This document shows positions 20,195 to 32,912 of a stretch of 64,000 nucleotides of DNA, one piece after another (position 1 is the first letter of the stretch; each line of letters starts with the position of its first letter). The notes under the pieces are model-generated. The model made no database searches and was not told the DNA's origin. It was given only the letters and a program-made list of their open reading frames with translations. The stretch is from Cercis canadensis. Its lineage: Eukaryota; Streptophyta; Magnoliopsida; Fabales; Fabaceae. Where the stretch lies: assembly GCA_003255065.1 (NCBI GenBank), contig QAOA01000725.1, positions 1,027,767 through 1,091,766 on the forward strand, written 5' to 3'. The position numbers and the translations under genes were made by a program.

Positions 20195-21305
20195 ATCTCT
20201 TCTTAGGTGATCTTAATGGCGCACTCCCATGTTGAATTAGGCATAACCAATGCTTTCCGAGTTGGTCACTGAGGCAGTTGTTGCTTCTTAGGTAACAGAA
20301 CTTCATCTAAACAATTGTTTCACTTAATCCAATTGTGTTAAAATAAAGGTCACGTCTTTGTATTGCTTTGACTTTTACAGTCACATTTTTCATTATTATG
20401 AATCTTGTCCAATTTGAGTTGTTCAACATAAAATTGTAAAATTTAACTGAATTTATTATGGCATGTCTTGATTTTAGAATATGGTAACTTTCTCTCACCC
20501 TAAACAATTTTGTATCAAAAAAAAATTTGTAAGGTGTGACATTACTATTTGAATTTTCTATATATAACTATATAGTATGATTATGATTCTCCAAAGAGAC
20601 ACTTGCATAAGAAAACATTATCTTAAAATATATGCTAGATTACTCATTATTATCATTTAGCTGGATTAAAAAAGTAGAATTGATGTCGGTATTAATTTGA
20701 TAAAGATTGCTCAAAGTAAAAGATCAAATGATATCTGCTGTTTCTTTTTAAAATATTATAAAGTACAGTTATTTTCGAAATTCTATTAATGATATTTGTT
20801 AATTATGCATTTCCTTACTTAATAACTTTACTAATAAATACCTACATAACATACGCATTTGGAGTATGCATAGCATACTAGAGTCAACCAATTTAACAGT
20901 TTCAAGAAAAAATAAATAAAACTTATGTGTTTATTGCTTAAATCATAAACGAAATGCCATTAGTTTATGCAGTGGTCTTGCCCTCTACGTCTACACACAA
21001 AAAGGGTAGCTCTACATCACACCCCCTCATCACGCGCAAAAAGCACCTAGTAGGCAGCAGCTATGCATCAGTTTGTATCAGTTTAATATCTAATATTTAG
21101 AGGCTCACATGATGTTAACTTTTTGAGGGGAGGGTCCACTACAGTCAGTGACAGGGGCTAGAACGGCCTCACACTTCAGGAAGACAATTTCACTCATATC
21201 TGATGGGCCTCACTGTTTTTATCTGATCAAATACGAGTATAGAAAGAAAAAAAAAATGGGTATATAAATGAAGATATGAATTTAAATGAGTAATTTTATA
21301 GGGCC

Positions 21306-21420
21306 AAAGCTGAGAATAGGAAAGGCAATACTCACCTCACTCTGCTCGGTCCCATATTGGCCTATAAAAGCTGAGAATAGGAAAGGCAATACTCACCTCA
21401 CTCTGCTCGGTCCCGTATTG
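21306..21420 (+). repeat. Two-copy 61-bp tandem repeat
   Basis: AAAGCTGAGAATAGGAAAGG starts at 21306 and again at 21367, with near-identical continuation to CTCGGTCCC(A/G)TATTG. A TA run follows directly. Confidence 0.85.
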
Positions 21421-22686
21421 TATATATATATATATATATTACATAAAAAAAATCCTTACTCCCAAAATCATGGTTGTATGGGTAAATGGGACGGGACATG
21501 AGACAAACGGGCATTTAATGAGGCAGGAATGAGACTGTTGAAAAATTCCCGACCAAAGATGAGGCATGAAATATCCTTCGAAGATGGGGACGGGGACAGA
21601 GAGTGTGTGCCCACCCCATTGTCATCCCTACTCACATTCTAAATTTTCTTTTTCTAAATTTTAAAGAAAAATGTTTGAGATTCTCACATTTTTATGGTTT
21701 AGCCCTCTCACTTTTATAATTATAATTTGACTCATGTATTAAGTTATTTCTGATTCATCAATTACTAAAGTGTTTGCTATTGGAATCCTCACGTGTCACT
21801 CATGCCTTGCACCACTGCATGGGCCTGGTGCACCCGACGAAACCAACTTTAGAAGATTTGTTTGATTTGAGTTTTGTAACTTGTTAATGTCCATGCCAAG
21901 GCCCAGGCCTCATTCACTATTTCTTTTTTCTTTATTTCCTCGAGGCTCATCAACATATTCAACCTCAATACGACCTTCACAAACCGCAGGCATACACATA
22001 CACTGATACACATGGATTACGGGCCCAAAAAGCAAAAAGTCATTCTATATGGGCTGAACTTCCAAGACCGAAGCATGGATTCACAAGAAAACATCATCAT
22101 GGCCATGGAAAGGGAATGAGCGAGAAGGGTCAGAGGGAAGGAATGTCTTTGTTGCTTGACCTTGGCTGCAGAACGATGAAGAAAATGAGGCAGTGCATCA
22201 GAAGAGCCTTTCTTATGGGGTGAAGCTAGAAAGCCGAACAGGTGAAAGTAATCCACCTGTTAATAACGAGAGGCCAAAGGATCATGGTCCTAGTACAAAA
22301 TGTTAATATGACAAATAATTTATAATTGAGTGATATTATGGTTATTCTTAAAATTTTTAACTTTTATATTTAAATCCAGAATTATAACAAACAAACAAAA
22401 AAACAGTATGAGTGGTGTCAACAACTGTGCCATAATAATAAAGTTGATTGCTTGGATTATGAAATCTTATTGGAGGACTTGACAATTAGAGAACAAATTG
22501 GGCAAGGTAGTCATGTTCTTCACTAGAGGGGTAAGCTTTGAGAAACTAAGACTTTGATATTCTTCGTGTTAAGAGAAACTTGTATGATATTTGATCTGTT
22601 AAATAGAGTTTATAATAAAAAATAAAGAGCCGTTATTTTTACATCTCATTTTGTTGATGTTACACCTTATTTAATATCTAAATATG

Positions 22687-22843
22687 ATACGAACTAAATT
22701 ACCCTAATTTAATATGAAAAGTTTTTAAAATTGATTAATCATAATATATATATTCTTTCTGANATACGAACTAAATTACCCTAATTTAATATGAAAAGTT
22801 TTTAAAATTGATTAATCATAATATATATATATACTCTTTCTGA
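22687..22843. repeat. Direct duplication around a single N (assembly join)
   Basis: 22687-22762 and 22764-22843 are the same sequence apart from length differences in a TA run, separated by N at 22763. Interpreted as unmerged contig ends. Confidence 0.85.
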
Positions 22844-24004
22844 CTCTTATAAATTGTGACTCTATTTTTCCTATAATTATATCTAATTTTATTTTTCAAT
22901 GGTAAATGTAATCTTTCTTGATTATTCTTTTTCTAACTCTGATCTAACAACTTTTTGCAAGCTGCAACTTATTGATGAAGTAATTTTTCATAAAATTTAA
23001 AGTGAACATCATTGCTAACCATTTGAAAACGATCCAATTATTTGGTACTCCCTAATTACATTCTGACGATGCCTGAATCTAAGGTCGGGTTGATCTTCAA
23101 GGTCAATTTGAAACACATAAACAAAGGGGTCCGGGTTTTATTTCCAGGCTCCGAAGCTTAAGTTAGGTCGGTCCGATCTAAGATGTATCCCTAATGATGG
23201 TTCTCGTCATTCAAAAAAGAATCTCGTTACCTATAACGGATGAGGTTATTTATAAAAAATGGAAAACAGGAGGTGGCGGATCACAGAAGAACCGGGTCCA
23301 AGATTTATCGAATTTTAGAATTTATGACCTAGCGAGACATTGGGCCCATACTGGATATTGGGCTTGATGCTAAATTATTGGGTTGACAATAATGGACAAT
23401 GACACATTCAGTGAAACATTTATTACTATCTATTGAGAGCTGTAAATTCTCCATATTTTATTACTATCTACAAATGAGAAAGATCTACAGCTAGCTAAAA
23501 TCTGATGTCTTCTTTTTCAGGTTGCCAAAATACATGGTCAATTTGTTGAAGCATGCACTTCAAGCTCTCTTTGAGAGGCACAGAGCTCGGGGCTGGGTAT
23601 CCAAACCTTAAATACCCTTTTACGTGCAAAGCTATTTTCTTTTGTATTGTCCTTTTGGTGTTTAATTTCTTATACTAAAACTCACATCCTCGTAACATAA
23701 AAATTATAGAATAAATTACACTGATTTTTTTTTTTGTGTGCTTTGTTACACATACCACGGTCAAGGAAAAATGAAGTTACACTGACTTAGATATTTTGAT
23801 TATAATTAAGAAAGATATATTTATCATTTAAAAATGAGATTGAAGATAATTGTAGAAAAAAAAAATGAAACTATAATTAATAAGAGTTAGAAAGATAATA
23901 TCATACCAACAAAGGTTGACTTGAGTGAAAAGGGCTCTGGTCACTTAAGGAAGTAGTCTCGAGTAGAGATGTTCCCGCTTTAATAGCATCGGACCATACC
24001 TCGA

Positions 24005-24055
24005 AGGATTAATTTTAGGCAATGCCTGAGAATACTTTGAAAAACCAAAAAGAAA
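24005..24055. repeat. Short retroposon-like 3' tail
   Basis: CCTCGAAGGATTAATTTTAG followed by about 30 bases and an A-rich tail. The same word series (CCTCGAAGGATTAATCTTGG) with an A-tail recurs at about 52711-52768. A shared 3' end plus A-tail suggests retroposition. Confidence 0.5.
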
Positions 24056-24427
24056 GAGAATATCATGATTAGTCATATTGAATTAGGATAATTTAATCTA
24101 TATCATATTAGACATTAAATAAATGTGAAATTAACAAAATATGGTTTGAAAATAGTAACTTCTTATAAAATATTATACTATAATAAACTAAATTAGTAAC
24201 TTTTGCATGCTACTTTTAAAATTTTCAATTTTGTAGACACAATTAAAGAAAAGAAAAAAAAGCTATTAAATGCATTGATTTTATTCCAAAATTTCGTATT
24301 TTCATTCCTTGACCACACACCTATTGAAATTTTAATCATTTAGTTGATTATAATTTTAAATAGAGTGAGGGAATTCAATTTCAATAAAAATACTACACAT
24401 ATGATTATATTTTGATGTTTAAAAATT

Positions 24428-24638
24428 CGGAGATTCTATGATACTACTAAGTATGTCATACTACACTGACGTGGTAAGCATACATAATTTTCATATTTTA
24501 TTATATATAAAATATAATTTATTTAATTTTTTAAACAAATTTAAAAACAGTTAATTTGTACACATGTCATTCATTTATTGGTTATTCCTATGTAGTATGA
24601 CATACTACATAAATACTAAAAGTATTTAAGAAACCTCC
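24428..24638 (+). mobile_element. MITE copy 1, 9-bp target duplication
   Basis: A 211-bp element starting CGGAGATTCTATGATAC and ending CTTAAGAAACCTCC-like (TTTAAGAAACCTCC). It is flanked by TTAAAAATT at 24419-24427 and 24639-24647. Members at 46504 and 55317 have the same ends. A 9-bp duplication is the mark of the Mutator superfamily. No coding capacity. Confidence 0.85.
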
Positions 24639-25140
24639 TTAAAAATTTTATTCGATTCACACACTAAATTTTTAATTATTTTTAAATGAACCAAATTAGA
24701 GGTGCTAATTACAAACGTTAGCTTTTATTTATAAAGTGCAAAATTTTATTTTCAAGATCACACATATTTGGAGTGCTAATTAAGGAAGCTATTCCACAAA
24801 TTTTACTTTTTAACTTTTGCATGCTACTTTTAAAATTTGCAAAAGAAGATTATTGAGGTTTAAAGGCCAGCTTTTTCCCAAAAAATAAAAAATTTAAAAA
24901 GATAAAGACAAAAATATCATCGATTTTACCTGTAATCCATCCGTGAGCTCAGCAGCCAAGCGCAGCCGCCGCCGCCACCAGAAACTACCTTTCTCCATAG
25001 CAACCGCACCTCATCCTTCTCCGTCTCTGGTATGTAGTTCTTAATCTTCTCCCTCTTGTTTCTGTTTACTCCCTCGATCATATGATTCCAACCAGTGTGC
25101 AATTTGGGCTTGAATGAGAGAGTTAGAGAGCTCCAAGCTT

Positions 25141-25612
25141 AAGGGTTTTCGATTCTCTACATAATTTTTCAAACCCTGAAGTTGATAGGTTGCTGTCTTT
25201 CTTTTACTTTTTCATTCTAAAGGAAACCCATTTATTGGTAAGGTATAAAAACACCAACTTGGGTTTTAAAAATGATGGTTTGTTCATATGCTTAGCATTC
25301 TCAATGTATTGCATTGTTGTTGCAATTGTGTCCACTCATTACCTTTAAGTCCTTAAAACGCCTACTGCTTTAAGTCCTTAAGGGTTTTCGATTCTCTGCA
25401 TAATTTTTCAAACCTGAAGTTGATAGATTGCTGCCTTTCTTTTACTCTTTCATTCTAAAGGAAACCCATTTGTTGTTAAGGTAGAAAACCACCAACTTGC
25501 GTTTTAAATAAATGATGATTTGTTCAAATGTTTAGCATTCTCAATGTATTGCATTGTTGTTGCAATTGTGTCCACTCATTACCTTTAAGTCCTTAAAACG
25601 CCTACTGCTTTA
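25141..25612 (+). repeat. Two-copy 239-bp tandem duplication in the ITPA leader intron
   Basis: AAGGGTTTTCGATTCTCT starts at 25141 and at 25380. Both copies continue through CATTCTAAAGGAAACCCATTT and TTTAAGTCCTTAAAACGCC with several percent divergence. No N is present, so it is probably genuine. Confidence 0.85.
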
Positions 25613-25852
25613 GCTTTTATGCTCTATATATGAAGCTTTGAATATTTATGATCAAATATGTTGGAGATGGTTTGGGGAATATGGCTATATAGAAATAGAA
25701 TTTTTTCTTGAATCTATTGATATGAAATGTGGATTATTGTCTCATCGTTCAAAAATAGCTTCTCCTATGTTTGTTGGTATATATATTTAGGTCTGTTGGT
25801 GCCTCCTCTCACTTTAAGACAAGAGTGATTGAGTAAATTCAATATATACTCA

Positions 25853-25978
25853 GTCTCAAGGGGACACCCCAATGGTTGAGCACTTTGTATTTCATAGTAG
25901 AGGTACTGGGTTCAAATCCCATTGGAAGCGGGTGGGGTGAGTTTTGGGAGGGGATAGGTTACCCCATGTTATGTAGCC
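25853..25978 (+). mobile_element. SINE with tRNA-like promoter boxes
   Basis: AATGGTTGAGCACTTTG resembles an A-box region, and GGGTTCAAATCCC at 25908-25920 is a clear B-box. The body GGAGGGGATAGGTTACCCC is shared with a minus-strand copy at about 58.5 kb. A TCAATATATACTCA-like word (25839-25852) recurs with extra TA units at 25979-25998, a plausible target duplication that has slipped. Confidence 0.75.
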
Positions 25979-26340
25979 TCAATATATATATATACTCAAC
26001 TGCATAGTCTATGTCTCAACTACTAGTGAAAATTTCCCATTGGATCTGATTCCAGAGTAGGTGATATGAAGTTGTTTGTCCTGAAGGCATCTAGGCTTTC
26101 TTTAAGAGCTGACCTTTAAAATAAAAGTGCTATTTCAGTACTTGGGATGTTGAGATTGTTATGAAGCTTAGAGGTATAGTTACTGTCAGTCTCTTGTGGC
26201 CTGGTTGGAACTTGCAATCTAAAATTTGCGAAACCTCAAGTATTTTATCTTAACATGACCCGGGAAAGGAAAATGTCTAAGAGGTCCTATATTTATTCAC
26301 TGATCAGTGGTTTTACTTCCAGCTGGAGGAAACGAGGGAA

Positions 26341-29300
26341 ATGTCAATTGCTGCAAGATCCACCGCTTCTAGGCTGGTACTGTCACGGCCAGTCACTTTT
26401 GTCACTGGCAATGCCAAAAAACTGGAAGAAGTTCGTGCCATCTTGGGCCAGTCCATTCCTTTTCAGTCCCTCAAGCTAGACTGTAATATTAGTCTCTCCC
26501 TCTAACTCTATTATTCTGTTAATTCCTTTCTTTTCTTTCCCAATTCTTTTTCTTGGGACATTTCCTCTTTTTCTTTATTTGAAATCCTCTTCTGCTTGGA
26601 ATTTCTTTTTCTTGTTTCTTTTCTCACTCGTAAATCAAATTTTCTGTTTTTCCTACTTGCTTCATCCTTTTTATAATCTTATAGTGCCAGAGTTGCAAGG
26701 CGAGCCTGAAGATATCTCCAAAGAGAAGGCTCGGTTGGCTGCTCTTCAGGTACTTAGTTACTTCTTTCTCTCATACACACCTAAACTTGCATGATTTTAA
26801 GTTGACATTTTTTTCTTTTCCTTTTATCTTTCTCATACTTTTTATGCATGGCAAGGTTAAAGGACCTGTACTTGTGGAAGACACTTGCCTCTGTTTCAAT
26901 GCCTTAAAGGGTCTTCCAGGTAGATATAATTTTCAAAATATTTATGTTATAAAATGTCACATTACAGAAATTGACACTGGTTTCATTTCGATGCTTGAAA
27001 CTGTTGCAGGGCCTTACATGTAAGTTCTGTTTCATCTTTAATCTGTCTTTTTCAGGTAAACTTTATTGTCCTTTTGATTTTAAGGTCCCGTAGACTAGTC
27101 CTCTTAGTATATGAAATGTATCCCATAATATGATGAAAGAGAACAGAAAAGAAACATGTGACTTTCAGATATTGGTTGAGAACATGGTAGGAAATTGTGC
27201 AGACTAAATACTAGGTAGCTCTGTTAATGTCAAAAATTCCAAACTATGACAAAGCTCTTACTTATCTGCGAATAATAAAAAACTGTGACTTTCATCCTAG
27301 TGGTTTGTCTTGGTGGAATCCTTGTATATTATTGAATAATGTTTGGCACATTCATCTTCATGATTTTTATTAGTTGCATCACTATTGCTCGTATTCACTT
27401 ATTGATTTCAACACAAGCTTATAGCAATGTTTAGATCCTCTTTATAATTAGGAGAAAATAAATGTATCGTTACCTTTGTTTCATTCCATCAGTACTTCTC
27501 TGATCATGCTATATCTGTCTGGGAAGCTGAGGAAGAGTTATAACTGGCCTTGGGATTGTAGTCCTCAAGATGAGGACTGGATTTGGTGTTGATGACATGG
27601 TTTCTAAGGATAAAGAGGTTGGCTGAATGAATTGGCCAATTTTCAACCGAATGTTTCCTCCTGCATGATTTGTAATGTTCCAATTATAATACCATAACAT
27701 TTATGATTATTGTTTGGTTGGGTTCATCATCTGTCCAATACCATAACATATATGTATGATAAAAAAAATTGCACTAGAGAGAAACAGAGAATGCAAAGGA
27801 TGAAGAGGATAAGAAATCCTCCGAAGGTGAGATATACACAGCATAAACAGAAGTTAAACATCAAAATAAAATGGCTCTTCAAATTTCTTTGCATAGTGAT
27901 CAAGGAAATCCCCTTGAAGAATCCTGTCCCACAGTAAATCTAAGGAAAAATAATTCTCTTTAAAAATTCGAGAATTTCGCTGTAGAGAAATATACCAAAG
28001 AGTAGCTAACATAGCACACTGAGCTTTGCCTTGCTTCTAGACTTTGAGGGCACACCAAGCTTCTCCAAAAACATCAAAAGGCCTATTCCACATAGAAGTA
28101 GCTGCTAGATAATGTAAGAAAAGACAAGAAGCTGTTTCTGAATTAGTGCTACACATCACCCATATTAGGATATAAAGGGCCTTCAGAGTTTGCAACATGT
28201 CATTAGTATTAATTTTGTTTAGTAACACTGTCTAGACAAAACACTTGACTTTTATCACTAATTGACTAACATATCTATGAGACTTTAGTCTTAGAGGATT
28301 ACTGTTTGCTTCTTTGTTGATTGTCCCTCTATCTATTGCTTTTCTGCAAAATATAGTAGAAAAAATTTGTACTAATATACCTTGTCTTTTGAAAATGTGA
28401 ACAGTGCTTCTGTGCTAAAGTCCTGTGATTGTCATAGTTCTTGGTGTATTAACGATTTTTGCATGCTCAAGCTATTGATTTCATTGTCTCCTGTTAAAGA
28501 TTTTCTACTGGTAATCATTGTCTTCATGTATATTGTACAATTTATCCTTTTTTTCTTTATCTTCTGAAAGAATCTACTTTTGTATTTCAAAGACTTGGTA
28601 TCCTTTCTCTGTATCTTTGTAATTTATCAGATGTCTCCAAAGAGATGGTATCCTTCTTTGATGAACACTTATTTTATCGCTCTTGAAATCGTGTAAAATG
28701 GAAGAACAATATAAAACTTGTTATAAGAAGTTTCTAGAAACAATTTTCATAATTAAAATTCAATTTTGGAGGGTAAATTGTAGAATAATAACATAAAATG
28801 GTTTTTCTTTCAAGGATATTTGGCTTTTCTCCCAAAACCTTTTATTATCTTTTTTAATGTATAGCTAGCTAGACAAGCCAAAATCTCCTCTCTACTATGG
28901 TTATATTTCATAAGCTTCAAACCTCTCAAGAGATTTAGTCAAAGCAAGTGAACATTTCATGCTATACGAAGTTGAGGTAGAATGAAACCGGATTCATGTT
29001 TTCCTGTATCCTAGATGTTATTGTACTATTCTGAGCCTTGTAAATAACTGTTTTGAATACAAAATAATAGATATAGCCTATTTTCTTCAAGTTTAATGGT
29101 GCATGCTATTACAAATACTAGTTTCCTGGTCATCTCCGAGTATGAGATAATTTGAATTCATTATCAATTATCATTATGCAACTTTTTTTTTGTGTCATCT
29201 ATGATGATCATTGTCTAATTGGTTTAATAAATCATGCAGCAAATGGTTCCTGCAGAAGATTGGTCATGAAGGTTGTGCCTTAACTGCAGAATGTTTGGAT

Positions 29301-30233
29301 TAATTTTCAGTTTTCTATCATTTGGGTGCCAGAATATCTTGCTGGGTCAATTCACCTATCCCTCTCTTTCATTTTCCAGGTCTCAACAATTTGTTGATGG
29401 CATATGATGATAAATCAGCTTATGCTTTATGTGCATTTTCCTTGGCTCTTGGACCTGATACTGAACCTATCACATTTATTGGAAAAACTCCGGTATTTCT
29501 TTAAATTTCCATATGTTTTGTGCCATACATCACATATGTGCATATATTTTCTTTGAATTCCCAGTTGAAATTTGGAGTCAATTATTCAGCCTCACTTGGA
29601 TTTAGGTGAAATTATATGGATTTCCTCCGAGTTTCATAAAGCTATTTAAATGGCTATTTTTATTGATGAAATAGTTTTTCTCCTTTTAAAGATATGGTTA
29701 TTCCATTACTTGACTAAGGTTTCCTATAATGCTTGGAACAGGAGGAAAATCCATATAACTTCCCCAAAATTAGCTATAAAGTGTAATGTACTCTAAAGTT
29801 TAAGATTTTGAAAGGATTTTGATTAATATTGACTTCCGATATCCTGGGGAGTTGAATGAATTGGAGAATCAATCATTTGGAAATAATTTAACAGAAAGCA
29901 GCTGATGTACACATCGCGCTAACTCATTTTCATCTTGGCTTGTTAGGGGAAGATTGTTCCTCCAAGGGGACCAAATGATTTTGGATGGGATCCTATCTTC
30001 CAGCCTGACGGCTATGAACAAACGTATTTCCAACCTTGCTTTGACATTAATCTCTATTCCAGTGTTCCATATTTATCTACAGCGCAGCTAATTTTCGTAT
30101 TTGTTTTCGTTGTAGTTATGCAGAGATGCCAAAAGAAGAAAAGAACAAAATCTCTCACCGCTTCAGAGCCCTTGCGCAGGTGAAATCACATTTTGTTGAA
30201 GCTGGATATACTTTCCAGACTGACAATGTCTAA
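26341..30233 (+). CDS. Inosine triphosphate pyrophosphatase (ITPase, HAM1 family)
   Basis: Joined exons 26341-26482, 26685-26749, 26856-26919, 27010-27019, 29240-29271, 29380-29492, 29947-30023 and 30116-30233 give 206 residues, the normal plant length. All junctions are GT-AG and in frame. The enzyme hydrolyses ITP, dITP and XTP to the monophosphate plus pyrophosphate, cleaning the nucleotide pool. Visible signatures are the nucleotide-binding [13 protein letters not shown] (about 19-31), [22 protein letters not shown] (about 76-97), [24 protein letters not shown] and the C-terminal SHRFRAL. Exon 4 is only 10 nt, and it supplies the end of LPGPYI. Intron 4 is about 2.2 kb and contains a LINE fragment on the opposite strand. 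The ATG context has no competing upstream in-frame start. Confidence 0.93.
27010..27019 (+). other. 10-nt microexon of the ITPA gene
   Basis: GGCCTTACAT between CTGTTGCAG and GTAAGT. With a G from exon 3 and a C from exon 5 it encodes Gly-Pro-Tyr-Ile, filling the conserved LPGPYIKWF exactly. Skipping it would shift the frame. Confidence 0.9.
27930..28240 (-). pseudogene. LINE fragment in ITPA intron 4
   Basis: The minus strand reads [35 protein letters not shown] sequence, an in-frame stop, then [20 protein letters not shown]. This is the zinc-binding/C-terminal region of plant L1 reverse transcriptase (relatives have WxxWxERNxRIF). Ends are unclear and the fragment is dead. Confidence 0.7.
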
Positions 30234-31048
30234 AAGAGCTGAGTTTCATTGCGGTTGTGTAGTAGAATCTAGAGCTACAAGATTTTTATTAGCTTAGTTG
30301 CATGCATTCTTTCAAGTGTTTTATAGGGAAAGAGGAAGTTGGGTTAAAATAAGAGGGGATTCAGTAGTTTTTGACTTCTGCTTGCAACTGCATGTTGCTT
30401 TTGTGAATTGACATTTTGCTTAAAGTTGAAAGGAAAATGACTATCAGTGTGGAAGTCATTAAAACTTGCTTCCTTTATGGAGTTTCCCATGAAAAGGACA
30501 AAAACCATAAAACATAAATAAAAAATAAACAGCTTTCATGTTAATGGAAGTCTTCTTGAATCTGGCATTCAAATATGGTGATCAGATTAGGAGATAGCTA
30601 AAGTAAACTGAAGAAATGGTTATAAGTTCTAAAGTAATTGATACTTGTGATTTACAAAAGGAATTTTTTCTTGATTCTTGTGGCAGCTGATGCAGAAAAC
30701 AGAGTATACAATCAACACATTTTTTTTAATATAAAATTTACAAGGTCATTGTGTAATTATTTCTAACAGTATATCATTTTAGTTTTTTATTTTTTGGCGA
30801 ATTTTTTTTTTTTTTTTTTCATTTTCCCTCAAAAAATCTGGGCCTTTTCCTTGGTTATGACTTATGACAAACCAAACTTGATTCAGTGACAAACAAAACA
30901 AACCATATAAAAAAGTTGTTTTTGGTTTTTAAAATTTTCTGTTTGGAACAAAAAGAAAATTGAAATGAATCAACCTTAGTGGAATATGATATGCACCCTA
31001 TTAAACTTACATGGGAAAGATAAGAAAAACGAAGAGTTTGTTAAGAGC
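30234..31048. other. 3'UTR and downstream flank of ITPA
   Basis: The region after the TAA contains the likely 3'UTR (to roughly 30400-30550), then AT-rich DNA with poly(T) runs. No gene seen. Confidence 0.5.
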
Positions 31049-32050
31049 AATGTTTTAAAAATCGAATTAGACTGAGCAGTTCGACTGGTCCCCAATAAGG
31101 AAACCAATCTGGTTCATACCCCTAAACTGTTATAGCGGTTAAACCGTTTAAAACTAATGTGAACCATTTGAATAGATGCAAACCGGTCCGATTTTGACAA
31201 AACTTGACGTCTTGGAAAATTGGCAAAAATGAAGAGAAAATTATCTATGCATGGATTTGAACCCTTTCCCTTAATCTCAAGTTGAGTATACTACTACATA
31301 TAAATATATTTATTAATATAATCGTTAAGAAATTAATAGAAACAATATTTAATGGGTTTAAACCTACTACTTCTTACTCAAAAAAATTCACAATCCAAAC
31401 CACTAAGACAGCTCAAGACCTATATCTATTGTTGCTCAAAAATTATATTATTAACTATTTGGTAAATTTATTTAAATATGTAAAAATTATAACATATAAT
31501 CACACATTACATACATTTTAACTTAATACTTTTTACTAATTTTTGAAAATTATATATATTTTTTCCCTTGGTCTATTCTACATGATTTAATTTGTTTCTT
31601 AGTTATTTATTTATTTGTTTGGCTAATACTATGTGACTCTGTCTCTTTTTTTTTTTTTGGTATTATTATCTAGTTATTTATTTATATGTTCCAATTATCT
31701 AATTTTGCTATATTAAAAATTGTGAACTTCATTATATTGAGAGTATGTGAACTTGTAAGAGATGTTGGCTATTGAAATAATCTAATTTTGTTATAGGACA
31801 TCATTTTAAATTAGGTGTATATAGGTTAGGTTTTTATATCTTTTGATTTTTTGTTATTTGAACATTTAAGTTTGAAACTTTCACTTATGAGTTAAGTTTG
31901 ATGATTTGTGCTTCATTCTCCATGTTTTATTCTTTGTGAATCTTTAAGTTTGGAAAAAGCTTCGATTCAATTGGTTCGACCAATTGTCCAACTGGTCTGA
32001 CCAGTTTGACCGATCATTTTTTGTCACACCGGTCCGGTTTTTAAAACATT
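31049..32050. mobile_element. About 1-kb TIR element
   Basis: The left end AATGTTTTAAAAATCGAATT is mirrored by CCGGTTTTTAAAACATT at the right end. Both ends carry subterminal GGTTCGAC / CCGGTCCG / ACCAGTTTGACC-like words. The interior is AT-rich and non-coding. No clear target duplication was found, so the superfamily is unresolved. Confidence 0.6.
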
Positions 32051-32187
32051 AGTTTATAATGTTGGGTATAGAGAATCATATATTTGTTTTTTATTTTTTA
32101 CTTCTACTTCTGTGCTATCTTGTTTCCCCTAATTTATGTTTATTGGAGAGCAATTTGAATAGATGAAGCTGCACTATCCATATAGGT

Positions 32188-32740
32188 AGAGATGAGAAAA
32201 TGGGTCAAGCCCGATGGGCTAGCCCATTTTGGCCCAAAAAAAGTAGGACTATGTTCTAAATATTATAGCCTGAATAAAACCGGGCCAATTTAGCTCGACC
32301 CGTGGCCTGTTCGAGTTCAGGTCGAGCCAGGCCGGGCTAGCCTGTTTTGTTTTGTTTTTGTTTTTTTTAAGAAAGACTACCAAATCATATTAGTATGTGT
32401 TTTTTAACTTTAAAATTTAAAGTATATACTATTATAATTTTTTTAGTTATTTATACATATTTATTTTAAATTTACACTTACATGCATTTTTTTATATGTC
32501 TTTGATTCTCTGCTTTAATTTTATTTATTACTTTATACATATTTTGTTTTGTTTAATTAGATTAGTTAGTAATTTAACTAAAATCACTAAAGAAAAAAAA
32601 AACTTAAACCTTTGTTAGATTTTAGCCTAATTACAAATAAAAATAATTTAAAAAAGTGGGCCGGCCCGTTTAACTCCGTTGTCCCATGTAAGACTGGGCT
32701 AGGCTACTAGTTTGCTGGCCCAAATAAAAACAGGTCAATT
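32188..32740 (+). repeat. GGCC-ended repeat, copy at 32.2 kb
   Basis: GC-rich ends with repeated GGCC/GGGCTAG words around an AT-rich core. The core is the inverted counterpart of the 17.7-kb copy (TACATGCATTTTTTTATATG, GTTTTGTTTAATTAGATTAG, TTAGCCTAATTACAAATAAA). Confidence 0.65.
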
Positions 32741-32912
32741 TGCCTTAACCAGAATGACATGATCATGGTGTAGCACATGAATGTACACAAAGACAAAACT
32801 CCTGCCCAAAAAAAAAACATCTAATATCTTGCTGAGCCACGCATAGCATATCAACAATTTGCCTTTTTTTTTTTTTTTTTAGATACATATAATTAGATTT
32901 TTTAACTAGGAT

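Larger units (their letters stand above)
20195..24418. other. Intergenic, repeats only
   Basis: AT-rich DNA after the BAHD pseudogene. It includes a 61-bp tandem pair at 21306-21420, a GGGACGGGGACAGAGA / CCCATTGTCATCCCTAC dispersed-repeat style segment around 21485-21630, an assembly join at 22763, GC-richer repeat-like sequence at 23050-23300, and a short retroposon tail at about 24000. Open frames here (for example near 22017-22256 on the minus strand) resemble nothing I recognise. Confidence 0.5.
25030..26322 (+). other. Probable 5'UTR intron of the ITPA gene
   Basis: A GC-rich leader-like stretch (about 24960-25029, with GCCGCCGCCGCCACC) ends at a good donor, TCTG|GTATGT. An acceptor TTCCAG lies at 26317-26322, 18 bases before the ATG at 26341. 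The intron holds a tandem duplication and a SINE. Transcript evidence would be decisive. Confidence 0.6.

Noticed and set aside
22017..22256. 79-codon minus-strand frame
   Set aside because: No family resemblance, no splice partners; sits in a GC-richer intergenic patch.
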